The notes beneath the pieces were generated by a model. The model ran no database searches, had not been told where the DNA came from, and saw nothing but the letters and a program-made list of their open reading frames with translations. Positions 1-8,142 of a stretch of 64,000 nucleotides of DNA are shown one piece after another. The stretch's first letter is position 1. Each line of letters opens with the position of its first letter. Position numbers and translations under genes: made by a program. Origin of the DNA: CAVQWH01 sp963718685 (GTDB lineage Bacteria > Patescibacteriota > Saccharimonadia > Saccharimonadales > Saccharimonadaceae); the NCBI GenBank assembly GCA_963718685.1, contig OY970356.1, forward strand, positions 496,001 through 560,000, given 5' to 3'.

Positions 1-601
1 CGGAATAAAACTTTTTAGAACGATAACCTACCATGTGCTCAAACTTTTGCAGCAGCCCAAGCACGCTCAAGTCATCTAAAATACGCACGTTAGCTGCTAC
101 GCCAACAATCTTTTCGTCTTTAAAATAGCTGACTGCATTTTTTATACCTTGCCGATGAATCATCGAGTCGGCATCCAGCATCATAACCAGCTCGCCTTTG
201 ACTGATCGCTTCAACGCATGGTTCAGAGCCTCGGCTTTACCGGAGTTTTTGCGCCTATACATCAGACGTATATTATGCTTAGGGTGCTTGGCGATATACT
301 GCCTCACCAGCCGACGTGTACTATCTTTCGAGGCGTCGTCGACAACAATAATTTCCAGTTTACGGTAAGTGCTTTTACGTACCGACTCAAGACAACGAAT
401 AATAGCCTTCTCTTCGTTATGAGCCGGTATTAAAACTGTAACCAACGGTTGGAGCTTGCTGTGCGAACGCTTAACTACTTTTTTGCTGCGCTTGAACTGC
501 CAAATGTCATAATAATTAGCTCCCACCAAATAAAAGCCAAAGTGCAAAATATCTACCACGCTAATAAAAATGAATAGGTAAAACAAAAAAAGTAAAAACA
601 C
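1..601 (-). CDS. Family 2 glycosyltransferase, C-terminus off the left edge
   Basis: The first 200 residues are visible and the rest runs off the window. A hydrophobic N-terminal membrane segment (about residues 2-25) is followed by a GT-A fold: LVTVLIPAHNEE (nucleotide-sugar entry strand), VVDDASKDST, then the DxD-type metal site in MLDADSM. Known relatives transfer a sugar from a nucleotide donor to a membrane-associated acceptor in polysaccharide synthesis. The start is GTG directly after the sortase stop (TAAGTG), so the two are translationally coupled. The acceptor cannot be told from sequence. Confidence 0.85.
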   Translation of the reverse strand, partial: MFLLFLFYLFIFISVVDILHFGFYLVGANYYDIWQFKRSKKVVKRSHSKLQPLVTVLIPAHNEEKAIIRCLESVRKSTYRKLEIIVVDDASKDSTRRLVRQYIAKHPKHNIRLMYRRKNSGKAEALNHALKRSVKGELVMMLDADSMIHRQGIKNAVSYFKDEKIVGVAANVRILDDLSVLGLLQKFEHMVGYRSKKFYS

Positions 602-1183
602 TTAAGATACCTCGGCTAAGTTAAAAGTTAGTAAAGTCCTATCTTGATACCAAGCACCCGAGCAAGTTTGCAGAGTTAAAATAGGCGATCCTTGATAGTT
701 AAAAAGCGATAAATCATTAGGCTTAGTCACCTTCTCTTCCGCCAACTTATAGATAAATCTATGGTTATTAGACGTGGTGACAATCGCTTTATCACCCGGT
801 TTAGCTTGTAGCAAACGGGAGAATACAGCCGGCCGATTGTGGCCATAAATGAATGTATTTCCGGTTTTGTTATTAGGTTTAACCGTCACCGTAGCGTATT
901 CAGCCTTAACATCACTTAGTGTCCAGGTCTGGCTTTTTTTGTCGTAGTACCCGCGCTTAACGTCGACGGATATATTAACACTAGGTATTTTGATATGTGA
1001 CGGCTCTCCGATTATCAGCGGACCTTTAGAGTTTACCTGGTACTTTGGTACCGATGGGCTCGCAAAAACTGATTGAGAGCTATGGTTGTATAGGTATTGG
1101 AAAAACTGCTCAGACCCCATCAAAAGTCCGGCGATAATTATTAAAAAGCCAATTATAATATAAAAACGAAATTGTTTATTCAT
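602..1183 (-). CDS. Sortase (cysteine transpeptidase)
   Basis: Membrane-anchored sortase of about 193 residues. It has an N-terminal transmembrane helix (FYIIIGFLIIIAGLLMG), the catalytic His in IYGHN, the catalytic Cys in TLQTC and the Arg in YQDRTLLTF near the C-terminus, so the full triad is present. Sortases cut LPXTG-type signals and link the protein to peptidoglycan or to pilin partners. The TLxTC box and short length suggest a class D/E-like enzyme. I chose the ATG at 1183 because the longer TTG start at 1204 lies in the T-run of an upstream terminator. A probable substrate is encoded just upstream. Confidence 0.9.
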   Translation of the reverse strand: MNKQFRFYIIIGFLIIIAGLLMGSEQFFQYLYNHSSQSVFASPSVPKYQVNSKGPLIIGEPSHIKIPSVNISVDVKRGYYDKKSQTWTLSDVKAEYATVTVKPNNKTGNTFIYGHNRPAVFSRLLQAKPGDKAIVTTSNNHRFIYKLAEEKVTKPNDLSLFNYQGSPILTLQTCSGAWYQDRTLLTFNLAEVS

Positions 1184-1206
1184 AACATAAGTCTCTAAAC
1201 ACAAAA

Positions 1207-1231
1207 GGCGGACGCCTTTATGGCGTTCGCC
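1207..1231 (-). terminator. Terminator between LPNTG gene and sortase
   Basis: A 10-bp stem (GGCGAACGCC / GGCGTCCGCC on the minus strand, one G-T pair) with a 5-base loop is followed by TTTTGTGTTT. It follows the LPNTG gene and should limit read-through into sortase. Confidence 0.7.
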
Positions 1232-1264
1232 CTCTGGAATAATATTTATAATGTTTATTTAAAG

Positions 1265-1453
1265 TTAGGCTTTATAAGCCTTTTTAGCCGCATAGCGAGC
1301 TAAAGTGGACAGCAAGATAACCGAACCGGTTAAAATGCTAACGATCGAAACAACCATCAAAAGTGGGTTGCCTCCTGTATTTGGTAGTAATGCTACTCCT
1401 GCCGCTGTTGACGCCAGTGGAGCTAAACTACCGCTACCTCGTCCTCCGTACAT
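1265..1453 (-). CDS. 62-residue LPNTG sortase-substrate micro-protein
   Basis: The whole protein is a sortase sorting signal: a Gly/Ser/Ala-rich N-terminus, LPNTGG at about residues 23-28, a hydrophobic helix (LLMVVSIVSILTGSVILL) and a basic tail ending AAKKAYKA. There is no N-terminal signal peptide, so insertion would have to use the single helix with the N-terminus outside. The start is secure: a strong Shine-Dalgarno (AGGAAGGAG) lies just upstream. The adjacent sortase is the obvious enzyme. If cleaved normally, only about 26 residues would be anchored. It could be a spacer, a pilin-like subunit or a wall-linked peptide; its function is unknown. Confidence 0.75.
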   Translation of the reverse strand: MYGGRGSGSLAPLASTAAGVALLPNTGGNPLLMVVSIVSILTGSVILLSTLARYAAKKAYKA

Positions 1454-1553
1454 ACACTTCTCCTTCCTCTTACAAGGTTTGCAAAGTCTAAAACTAGCCT
1501 GTTTATCGCCAAACAGCTATATCGTTATAAGACCGCGCTCCCTCTTATTTATA

Positions 1554-1582
1554 AGAATACATTATATATGACAGTTTGTAAA
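1554..1582 (-). promoter_or_regulatory. Probable promoter of the LPNTG gene
   Basis: On the minus strand, TTTACA and TATTCT are separated by 17 bases, about 100 bases before the start codon. A TATAAT overlaps the spacer without a good -35, so the exact start site is uncertain. Confidence 0.4.
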
Positions 1583-1627
1583 GTATATTATTATAATTAT
1601 TTACGTTAGGGATTTTTATTGTATTAA

Positions 1628-3475
1628 TTAGTTTGTTTGATACCAGCGGATATCATCTAGATAAGCCACGATATTAGAGTTCGACACTACAATAACCTGT
1701 AGACTTGCCGACTTAACTGAGCTTGAGCTAGGGGTATAGTTGAAGCTAACATCTTGTGCACCTAGTGTGTGATCGCCAAGTTTATACTGCCCTGATATCC
1801 AGTTACCATTGGTATCATATTCGTCTACATAAAACGCGACTTCCCCGCCCCCGCCGCTAGTGATTGACCTTAAGTCGAGATATGAAGTTAAGCTATATTG
1901 CTTAGATGCATCAACGCTAATTACCGGAGAGAACAAATGGCCATTGCCACTGGTGCTGGAAGTTAGTTTAATTGAATTTTGCAGGTTATTAGGACTGCCG
2001 TTTCCACTATTATCGACTGTTATGTTAGCCGGTTTGTCGGTTGACCACCCTGCCGATATACCATTATCAAAAGCTCCGTTTGAAATTAAGTTAGTTTGAA
2101 CCGGTGGTGGCGGCGGAGGTGGAGGCGGCGTTGGAGTCGGATCTGGATCTGGTGAGGCAGCAGTTAATGGAAACCACTGTGTATTATCAAGATAAGCTGT
2201 AACACCGGAACCATAGGCTATAACCTGTAAGCTGGCTTTGGCTACTTTTTGCGAACTTGGCTTGTAAGTAAAGTTCATATTCTCTACAAACGCGGAAGAT
2301 TCGTCCACCTTATACTGACCGGAAATCCAGTCGCCATTGGCATTGTATTCATCTATATAAAATGCTATTCCCCCGCTTGAAACACTTTGAACGTTCAAGA
2401 AGTTTTTGAGCATGTAGGTTGCGTTGGGATCCACTGATACTTTAGGCGAAAACAAATGGCTTTGCGAAGAACCTGAAGTCAGCCTTATAGAATTTGCCGG
2501 GCTTGGATAGCTGCCATTATTTCCAGAGTCAGCGGTTATAGCGCTTGGATTATCAGTAGTCCAACCGTTAGCTATGCCATTATCAAAAGTACTGTTAGGC
2601 AAAAGGTTTTCATCACTTGTCACCAAGCCTTGATCAACATTAACCGACTTTATAAGCCCGGCTGATTGTTTGCTGCTAACGTAAGCGGCAATTTGATCTA
2701 ACGCTTGAGTACTATACTGATAATCCTCGGCCTTTTTACTAGCGTTAGGCAGTATGTCGTGCATAGTCAAAACCAACCAATGATTATTAGCTATTGCATC
2801 GTCAATCTTTGCTTCAACTTCCGAAACGCTAGTTTGCCCTTCAACCTGAAAGTCATTTATCAAGTAATCATTGTAAGGCCAGTCATTGTTGTTTTGGTCT
2901 GCAAAGCCGCGATGAGAGGCATAGACTTTAGCGATCTGAGCTAAAGTTGCGTTTGAATAATCGCCATAAGGCGTAGAAAAATCGGTAGCGTTAAAGCCAT
3001 GCGCCGCCAAGTCGGCTTTGCTTTGAGTTAATTCTTGACTCACCTGATCTGGGGTTAAAGTGTTAGGCTGACCGTCACGAGCGTCGCTGGTAGCTAAATA
3101 GGGGTGAGTTACTGTGTGCGAACCGATTTCCCAGCCGTATGTATTTTGAAGCCCTGAGATTTGGTCCCAAGTCATGTACTGCGCATCTGTATTAGCGTGG
3201 CAAGTATTACCCTTCTGGGTCATACCGACGCAACCGGTAATCACATAATCTGTCCCCGTCAGCCCATATTTTGCCAAAATAGGCGCTGCTTGCGTAAACG
3301 CACTGTCTAAGCCATCATCAAAAGTAAACGAAATTTTTGCACTCGGAGTAGCATTAATAGAAGCTACCTGAGCATGGGCACTCAGCGGATAAAAAACAGA
3401 TAAAACAAATACGCTAACTACAGCTAAAGCGCTGAGTTTCTTGGTGTTCTTTAAAAAAGTGGTGAAATAGTTCAT
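1628..3475 (-). CDS. Secreted polysaccharide deacetylase (CE4/NodB) with two C-terminal modules
   Basis: 615 residues. A signal peptide ends near AHA-Q (residue 35). The NodB domain (about 45-275) shows FTFDDG (D53, D54), the metal-binding H120 and H124 in SHTVTH, the STPYGDYS loop and LTMHD. Two related modules of about 145 residues follow (NSTFDNGIANGW... and NGAFDNGISAGW...), resembling galactose-binding-like carbohydrate modules, separated by a Pro-rich linker (PDPDPTPT then a run of nine Pro). The likely role is N-deacetylation of peptidoglycan or another GlcNAc polymer outside the cell. It has its own promoter and sits beside the sortase and PBP. Confidence 0.9.
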   Translation of the reverse strand: MNYFTTFLKNTKKLSALAVVSVFVLSVFYPLSAHAQVASINATPSAKISFTFDDGLDSAFTQAAPILAKYGLTGTDYVITGCVGMTQKGNTCHANTDAQYMTWDQISGLQNTYGWEIGSHTVTHPYLATSDARDGQPNTLTPDQVSQELTQSKADLAAHGFNATDFSTPYGDYSNATLAQIAKVYASHRGFADQNNNDWPYNDYLINDFQVEGQTSVSEVEAKIDDAIANNHWLVLTMHDILPNASKKAEDYQYSTQALDQIAAYVSSKQSAGLIKSVNVDQGLVTSDENLLPNSTFDNGIANGWTTDNPSAITADSGNNGSYPSPANSIRLTSGSSQSHLFSPKVSVDPNATYMLKNFLNVQSVSSGGIAFYIDEYNANGDWISGQYKVDESSAFVENMNFTYKPSSQKVAKASLQVIAYGSGVTAYLDNTQWFPLTAASPDPDPTPTPPPPPPPPPVQTNLISNGAFDNGISAGWSTDKPANITVDNSGNGSPNNLQNSIKLTSSTSGNGHLFSPVISVDASKQYSLTSYLDLRSITSGGGGEVAFYVDEYDTNGNWISGQYKLGDHTLGAQDVSFNYTPSSSSVKSASLQVIVVSNSNIVAYLDDIRWYQTN

Positions 3476-3549
3476 AAGTCAATTAACTTTCGGGTGTTTG
3501 AGCCAGATCTCACCACCAGATACTAACAACTACCTACAAGTTAATTAAT

Positions 3550-3577
3550 ATTATACACCTAACTTTATTTTTAGCAA
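3550..3577 (-). promoter_or_regulatory. Probable promoter of the deacetylase gene
   Basis: Minus-strand TTGCTA and TATAAT are 16 bases apart, roughly 75 bases before the ATG at 3475. The leader contains no obvious strong hairpin. Confidence 0.45.
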
Positions 3578-3584
3578 AATATAT

Positions 3585-4619
3585 TTAGAAGTTACCATTT
3601 CCACCACCGTTACCACCGCCCCCATTACCATTGCCATTGCCGTTTTGCTGGGCAGAACAACCAACCGTATCAACCGAGGTATTAGGTGGCGTGCCAGGAC
3701 ATTGGTCTAATGAATCCGGAACCCCATCGCCATCAGTGTCAGTGGCTGGCTGGCTTTGAACTTCACAACCACTACTGTCTACCGTGGTGCCTGAAGGAGT
3801 ATCCGGACACTTATCTTTATTGTCGTTTACGCCGTCGCCGTCGGAATCCTTCGATTTTTGCTTAACTTCACAACCATTACTATCTACTTTGACGCCAGAT
3901 GGTGTATTCGGACATTTGTCTTGGTTATCGTTAACGCCGTCGCCGTCGGAATCCTTCGGCTGCTGTTTGTTACAACTACCTTGCGGAGGTGCGGTCGATA
4001 AGAAGTACTCTAGGTAAGTACCGGCTGTGCCATCGCCAATCACCTTGCCGCCATTTGAGCTACAGACTCTGGTTTGGTCAACCGTAGCCGGTCTGTCGAA
4101 GTTCTCTTGCGGCAAGTCTTGGAAGGTTCTCTCCATCATATTGGCCCAAATTGGCCCCGCAGCATTTACACCGCCTGCGCCCATCGGCGTGTGATCATTA
4201 TTGCCTGCCCAAACCCCAACTACGACATTCGGCGTATAGCCAATTGTCCAGGCATCAACATCATTTTCCGTACTGCCGGTTTTCACCGCAGCAGCCCGCG
4301 ACAATGTTAAACTGCTGCCAAAGGTAGATGAACGGGCTGAATTATCTGACAAAATACTTGAAACCAAGAAGGCCGCGCCTTTATCTACCACGTGCTTAGC
4401 TTCCGGCTTATATTTATAAATTTCTTTTTCATATTTATCGTGAATATTCAAAACTTCAACCTGAGTGTATTGCTGCCCTTGGTCGGCAAATGCCGAATAA
4501 GCATTGACCATGTCAGTTAACTTCACCTCACCCGTGCCCAGAGCAAACGGCAAACCGTAATCACTGGCAGGACGATTAAGTGTATCTAGATCCCATCCTT
4601 TTAGCAGCATCCAGAGCAT
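3585..4619 (-). CDS. Class A penicillin-binding protein, C-terminal fragment with thrombospondin type 3-like repeats
   Basis: Third piece of a PBP broken by frameshifts (whole span 3585-5998). It carries the end of the transpeptidase domain, including the KTGS box in AAAVKTGSTEN. The tail has three repeats of the type DSDGDGVNDNQDKCPNTP, each followed by a Val-Asp...Gly-Cys unit, and ends in an Asn/Gly-rich tract. Such repeats bind calcium in other proteins. The apparent start is an artefact of the frameshift: the real reading frame continues from the preceding fragment at about 4592, where removing one G from GGG restores ...AKRM-DLDTLNRP. Confidence 0.8.
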   Translation of the reverse strand: MLWMLLKGWDLDTLNRPASDYGLPFALGTGEVKLTDMVNAYSAFADQGQQYTQVEVLNIHDKYEKEIYKYKPEAKHVVDKGAAFLVSSILSDNSARSSTFGSSLTLSRAAAVKTGSTENDVDAWTIGYTPNVVVGVWAGNNDHTPMGAGGVNAAGPIWANMMERTFQDLPQENFDRPATVDQTRVCSSNGGKVIGDGTAGTYLEYFLSTAPPQGSCNKQQPKDSDGDGVNDNQDKCPNTPSGVKVDSNGCEVKQKSKDSDGDGVNDNKDKCPDTPSGTTVDSSGCEVQSQPATDTDGDGVPDSLDQCPGTPPNTSVDTVGCSAQQNGNGNGNGGGGNGGGNGNF

Positions 4620-5598
4620 TTTGAACGCCCAGTTTTTGCATGACCTTCACAGACGGAATATTAAGCGAGTTAGACAAAGCAAACCGTGTCGTCACGCTGC
4701 CGTGATAACTGTAGTCAAAGTTGTGCGGCGAATATCCGCCAATATTAATTGGGGCATCTTCAAAATGAGTTGACGGCGTAATAATTCCGCGAGCCATAGC
4801 TTCGGTGTAATAAATCGGCTTAAAACTAGAGCCCGGCTGGCGCGGCGTGGTTGCCATATTAACTTTGCCAAACTGCGGGTTATTGTAATCTGTGCTACCT
4901 ACCAGCGCCCGGACTTCACCATTCTTTGGGTCTTGCGCCACTAAAGAAGCATTATGACCGTTTGCATAAGCGGCATTTATGGCAGTTTGCTGCTTCACAT
5001 ATTGATTAGCAGCTTTTTGCCAATCCAAGTTTAGAGTAGTTCTCACCACCATTCCGGAACGATTAACTTTTTCCTGTCCATAGCGGTTATAAAGTTGATT
5101 TAATACCAATTGGGAAAAGAATGGCGCCGGAGTTTCCACTTTCTTAGGTGGCACGTAAGAAAGCTTAGTATTAAGCGCTGCGGTTTCTTGCGCGTCAGTA
5201 ATCTTGCCGTCGTCTTTCATCCTATCTAGCACGTATTGTTGTCGCTCTTTAGCTAAGGTCGGACTACCTACAACCGGCGAATACGCATTCGGTGCCGGCA
5301 AAAGGCCTATAAGCATTGAACTTTGTGCCAAAGTCAGCTTGCTTGGCGTGGTATTAAAATAAGTTTTTGCAGCATCTTTAATGCCAAAAGCATTCTCACC
5401 AAAATATACCGAGTTTAAATACATGTCTAAAATCTGATCTTTAGAATAATGCTGGTTGATCGCCACCGCCAAGAAAATTTCCTGATACTTCCTCAAGAAA
5501 GATTTGCTATCTGTCAGCAAAGTGTTTTTCACTAACTGCTGGGTAATTCCCGAACCCCCATAAGCAGTCGCATTGTGACTAATTAAGTTACCATACAA
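4576..5598 (-). CDS. Class A penicillin-binding protein, middle fragment (transglycosylase plus transpeptidase core)
   Basis: Second piece of the split PBP. It contains the glycosyltransferase motifs GGSGITQQLVKN (usually GxSTxTQQ, with Gly here in place of Thr), RKYQEIFLA and ILDMYLN, then the transpeptidase SxxK serine in RQPGSSFKP and the SxN box in SNSLN. Known class A PBPs polymerise and cross-link peptidoglycan at the membrane. The TTG start is an artefact: the frame joins the upstream fragment through a single-base shift near 5602, and the downstream fragment near 4592. Confidence 0.85.
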   Translation of the reverse strand: MYGNLISHNATAYGGSGITQQLVKNTLLTDSKSFLRKYQEIFLAVAINQHYSKDQILDMYLNSVYFGENAFGIKDAAKTYFNTTPSKLTLAQSSMLIGLLPAPNAYSPVVGSPTLAKERQQYVLDRMKDDGKITDAQETAALNTKLSYVPPKKVETPAPFFSQLVLNQLYNRYGQEKVNRSGMVVRTTLNLDWQKAANQYVKQQTAINAAYANGHNASLVAQDPKNGEVRALVGSTDYNNPQFGKVNMATTPRQPGSSFKPIYYTEAMARGIITPSTHFEDAPINIGGYSPHNFDYSYHGSVTTRFALSNSLNIPSVKVMQKLGVQNALDAAKRMGSRYT

Positions 5599-5998
5599 CC
5601 GCCCCTAATATACCTTTGGCGGAAAAGCCTGGGTCGGTGTAAAAACTTTTGTCCTCAGCCGAAATCAAAGCTTTTTCGGTAGAATCGGAAATTTGGCTAA
5701 GCGGCACTAGCTTCTCATTACCCGCTTTACCAAAACTATAAAAGGGTTTTCCGTGCATGTCTTCCAGCACTACTCCCGTATCATTTCGGTTCATCAGGCG
5801 CTGCGGATCGCCGATGACATTGGCAAAGTAAATATAGGTAAGAATCGGTATCAATATCAAAATGCCCGCAATCGGGCCGCCAATCAGTGCAACTTGTTGT
5901 TTCTTGCTTAAGCCTTTAAACCATTGCCAACGTCTATGAACTCCAGCCTTAAAGCGCTGGATTTTACTGGGACGAACAGTATATATACCCTGTCTCAT
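5588..5998 (-). CDS. Class A penicillin-binding protein, N-terminal fragment
   Basis: First piece of the PBP. It has a basic cytoplasmic N-terminus, one transmembrane helix (VALIGGPIAGILILIPILTYIYF) and the first transglycosylase motif AEDKSFYTDPGF, which carries the catalytic Glu. It stops at TAA in the sequence GGG GCG GTT GTA TGG TAA. Deleting one G from the GGGG run at 5602-5605 gives ...ILGRLYGNL and joins the next fragment. TATAAT lies 9 bases before the ATG, with no Shine-Dalgarno. Whether the breaks are sequence errors or real inactivation cannot be settled here. Confidence 0.8.
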   Translation of the reverse strand: MRQGIYTVRPSKIQRFKAGVHRRWQWFKGLSKKQQVALIGGPIAGILILIPILTYIYFANVIGDPQRLMNRNDTGVVLEDMHGKPFYSFGKAGNEKLVPLSQISDSTEKALISAEDKSFYTDPGFSAKGILGAVVW

Positions 5999-6043
5999 TA
6001 CTAACCTATTATACTAAAAACTCGTGCTTTTAGTCTTATAATT

Positions 6044-6508
6044 TTACAAAACTTTTTCGTTAATAAACTTAACCTGATCAATCGGCACGTTGTCGGGTAA
6101 TTTATTAAACCACTCGGCTTCACTCGCCTCTTCGTCAAGTTGAATGTCGCCTTCATATTCAACTTTAAACGCCATTCCCAGCGGGCAGTCAAAGCCTATT
6201 TTATGATAGTTAGAATATTCAATATATCCTATAAAATCGCTTTTTATTACCTGTATACCCAGCTCTTTTTTCGCTACTCTAGCCACCGCATCGGCAAGTT
6301 TTTCACCGATATAGACCGTACCGCCCGGCAAATGCCACGCGCCTTTATATGGCTCTATTTCTCTTTTAGTAAGCAAAACACCTTTTTCAGATTTAATTAT
6401 TACTTCCACTGTCAGCCTAGGCACTTTGCTATAAATTGCCTTGAACTCTTCCAAAGTCAGCGGGTAGTCTTTTACTTTATTTTCTTCCATCTTTATTTTG
6501 ATTTCCAT
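6044..6508 (-). CDS. Nudix hydrolase with a degenerate Nudix box
   Basis: 154 residues with a Nudix fold and the box GGTVYIGEKLADAVARVAKKELGI. Against the consensus Gx5Ex7REUxEExGU, the first Glu of REU is Val and the first Glu of EE is Lys; only the last catalytic Glu and the early E remain. Such changes occur in GDP-mannose mannosyl hydrolase-type relatives, and metal use may differ. Its start overlaps the end of the PNPOx-like gene by 16 bases, so the pair is coupled. The nucleotide substrate is unknown. Confidence 0.8.
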   Translation of the reverse strand: MEIKIKMEENKVKDYPLTLEEFKAIYSKVPRLTVEVIIKSEKGVLLTKREIEPYKGAWHLPGGTVYIGEKLADAVARVAKKELGIQVIKSDFIGYIEYSNYHKIGFDCPLGMAFKVEYEGDIQLDEEASEAEWFNKLPDNVPIDQVKFINEKVL

Positions 6509-6960
6509 GGCAAGTGATGTTTGCCTTGAGGCTCTAGCTCGCCTTTTCTATCAAACGCATAAAAATCAGTCACAGTAATTTTATAAAATCTGTGGCCATC
6601 TTCTTTTGCTAGCTCGGTTTTGCAAAAGTCTTCTCTATCGCTAAATCGCTTAATGTATTCTTTGAAAGCTGTGCTGTTTTCATCGGCGTCCGGCAACACT
6701 TCTGCTTGCCCTTCAAAATAAATTCCCTGAGGCGGCTCGTCTAAACCGTGCTGAGTAACAATATTACCCGCTACATTTGGGTTCTTGGCAATTTCTTCAC
6801 TATGGCGTCGGTTTGGCAAAGATATAAAATACAAATTGAGCTCGTCGTCATATACAAAATGCACTTCGCACACCCACGGCTTATCGCCCGCGCAAGTAGC
6901 CAGTGACAAATGAATTATGTTTGGCAAATAATTTCTGATTAGTTTTTCTACGTTATTCAT
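6493..6960 (-). CDS. Pyridoxamine 5'-phosphate oxidase-like flavin-binding protein
   Basis: 155 residues resembling the FMN-binding split-barrel family: LSLATCAGDKPWVCEVHFVYDDELNLYFISLPNRRHSEEIAKNPNVAGNI is the typical N-terminal half. Members reduce or bind FMN, F420 or haem; the true PNPOx substrate residues cannot be assigned. TATGAT lies 6 bases before the ATG with no Shine-Dalgarno. It is followed by an overlapping Nudix gene and preceded by a hydrolase gene on the same strand. Confidence 0.75.
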   Translation of the reverse strand: MNNVEKLIRNYLPNIIHLSLATCAGDKPWVCEVHFVYDDELNLYFISLPNRRHSEEIAKNPNVAGNIVTQHGLDEPPQGIYFEGQAEVLPDADENSTAFKEYIKRFSDREDFCKTELAKEDGHRFYKITVTDFYAFDRKGELEPQGKHHLPWKSK

Positions 6961-6967
6961 AGGTTAA

Positions 6968-7561
6968 TCATAACATCTTAATTAAAGCAGAGCCGTAAGT
7001 TTTATCTTCTAAATTATGTGGAGCGTTTGGTACTTCAATCAACTCAGAATTCTTTAATTTCTTAGCCGTATCTTTAGCGCGCGCTACCAAATTTGGTGAA
7101 GTTTTGTGTTCTTTTTGGCCGTACAAAACAAAGGTCTCAACATTTGTTTTGTTAATTTTTTCGGCTACTTTACTTGCTGAGTAACTCCATAAATCTTCGG
7201 CTCTGCGTTTGCCAAAATGTCTTATAGCATATTTATCTGGGAACTTTCCTTTGTCTTCTTCAAAAAATGGAGATAACGAACAAAGATAAATAGAATCTGG
7301 GCTTAGCTCTGAGGCAGATAAAAACGCTACAACCGCGCCAAAAGAATTTCCTATAATTATATTTTCCTTTGTTTTGTGGTTTTTATAAAAAGTTTTAAAT
7401 TCTTTTACATATTGCGAGGGAGTTTTACGCCGCCACTTTATGTCGACCGAAATAACGTTATAGTTATTTCTTTTAAGCCCCTCTACTAGCCATCTATAAT
7501 CTTTTCCCGCTGCCGTTTCGTTAGTATCAAAACCAGAAATCAAAAATATTGTTTTCATCAC
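6968..7561 (-). CDS. Small alpha/beta hydrolase
   Basis: 197 residues. The nucleophile elbow is GNSFGA, following IIIG; a late His occurs in PNAPHNLED and a possible acid in the preceding strand. It begins with IFLISGFDTNE, a typical first strand and oxyanion loop. The closest general pattern is the YdeN/RBBP9-like small serine hydrolases. Its ATG overlaps the stop of the upstream membrane-protein gene by 4 bases, so the two are co-translated. The substrate is unknown. Confidence 0.7.
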   Translation of the reverse strand: MMKTIFLISGFDTNETAAGKDYRWLVEGLKRNNYNVISVDIKWRRKTPSQYVKEFKTFYKNHKTKENIIIGNSFGAVVAFLSASELSPDSIYLCSLSPFFEEDKGKFPDKYAIRHFGKRRAEDLWSYSASKVAEKINKTNVETFVLYGQKEHKTSPNLVARAKDTAKKLKNSELIEVPNAPHNLEDKTYGSALIKML

Positions 7562-8136
7562 TTCTTTACAGCAACCACTCGCTGCCTTGTCTTAATAGTA
7601 GTGGCAATACTTCCGGCTAATAATGTCAGGTAAAGCGGAAAAGCAACATTTATAAAATTAAATCTACTGACCGCCAATAGTGAAATAAATGCGCCAACGC
7701 TTACAAAGAAAAAGCCCTGCCATCCTTCTTCATGAGGTTTTGTCCAGGCATGGAGATACGTAGGAACGGCAGCAAAGAAGTCGGCCAGTATGTTAAAGAC
7801 AATGGCCCAAGCTGGATTGTTTGTAGTTAGCCACGCTACAATACCAACTGCTGAAGTTATGTTACAAAGTGCGTCTAGCCTACCGTACTCGTGAATCCCA
7901 TTTTTCAATGACGCAAAAAAGATGGCGCCGGTAACCAATGCTTGTAACCCAGTTAATGCGGCGCTGGCGTAGGCATGACCGGCGATCGCCGCAATAGTTG
8001 CTATAGACACGATGAGCGTCCATGTACCCCACGAAGAAATTCGTGGTTTTATTTTCCCTTGCAAAGTTTGCTTCAAATATGGCAAAAGTCCAAGTGAAGC
8101 TACCAGCGGCCCAACGATAATTAAAACTTCCTTCAT
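7558..8136 (-). CDS. Polytopic membrane protein, PQ-loop-like
   Basis: 192 residues with about six hydrophobic segments. Pro-rich motifs PYLKQTLQGKIKPRISSW and, in the second half, VPTYLHAWTKPHEEGW occur at matching points, as in proteins built from two three-helix repeats such as PQ-loop/SWEET-type carriers. That resemblance is inference from the pattern only. It ends in a basic cytoplasmic tail and overlaps the hydrolase gene by 4 bases. Confidence 0.55.
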   Translation of the reverse strand: MKEVLIIVGPLVASLGLLPYLKQTLQGKIKPRISSWGTWTLIVSIATIAAIAGHAYASAALTGLQALVTGAIFFASLKNGIHEYGRLDALCNITSAVGIVAWLTTNNPAWAIVFNILADFFAAVPTYLHAWTKPHEEGWQGFFFVSVGAFISLLAVSRFNFINVAFPLYLTLLAGSIATTIKTRQRVVAVKK

Positions 8137-8142
8137 CTTAGT

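Noticed and set aside
3585..5998. Programmed ribosomal frameshifting in the PBP
   Set aside because: Two separate +1 shifts without conserved slippery sites or stimulatory structures, both at G-runs, fit indels better.
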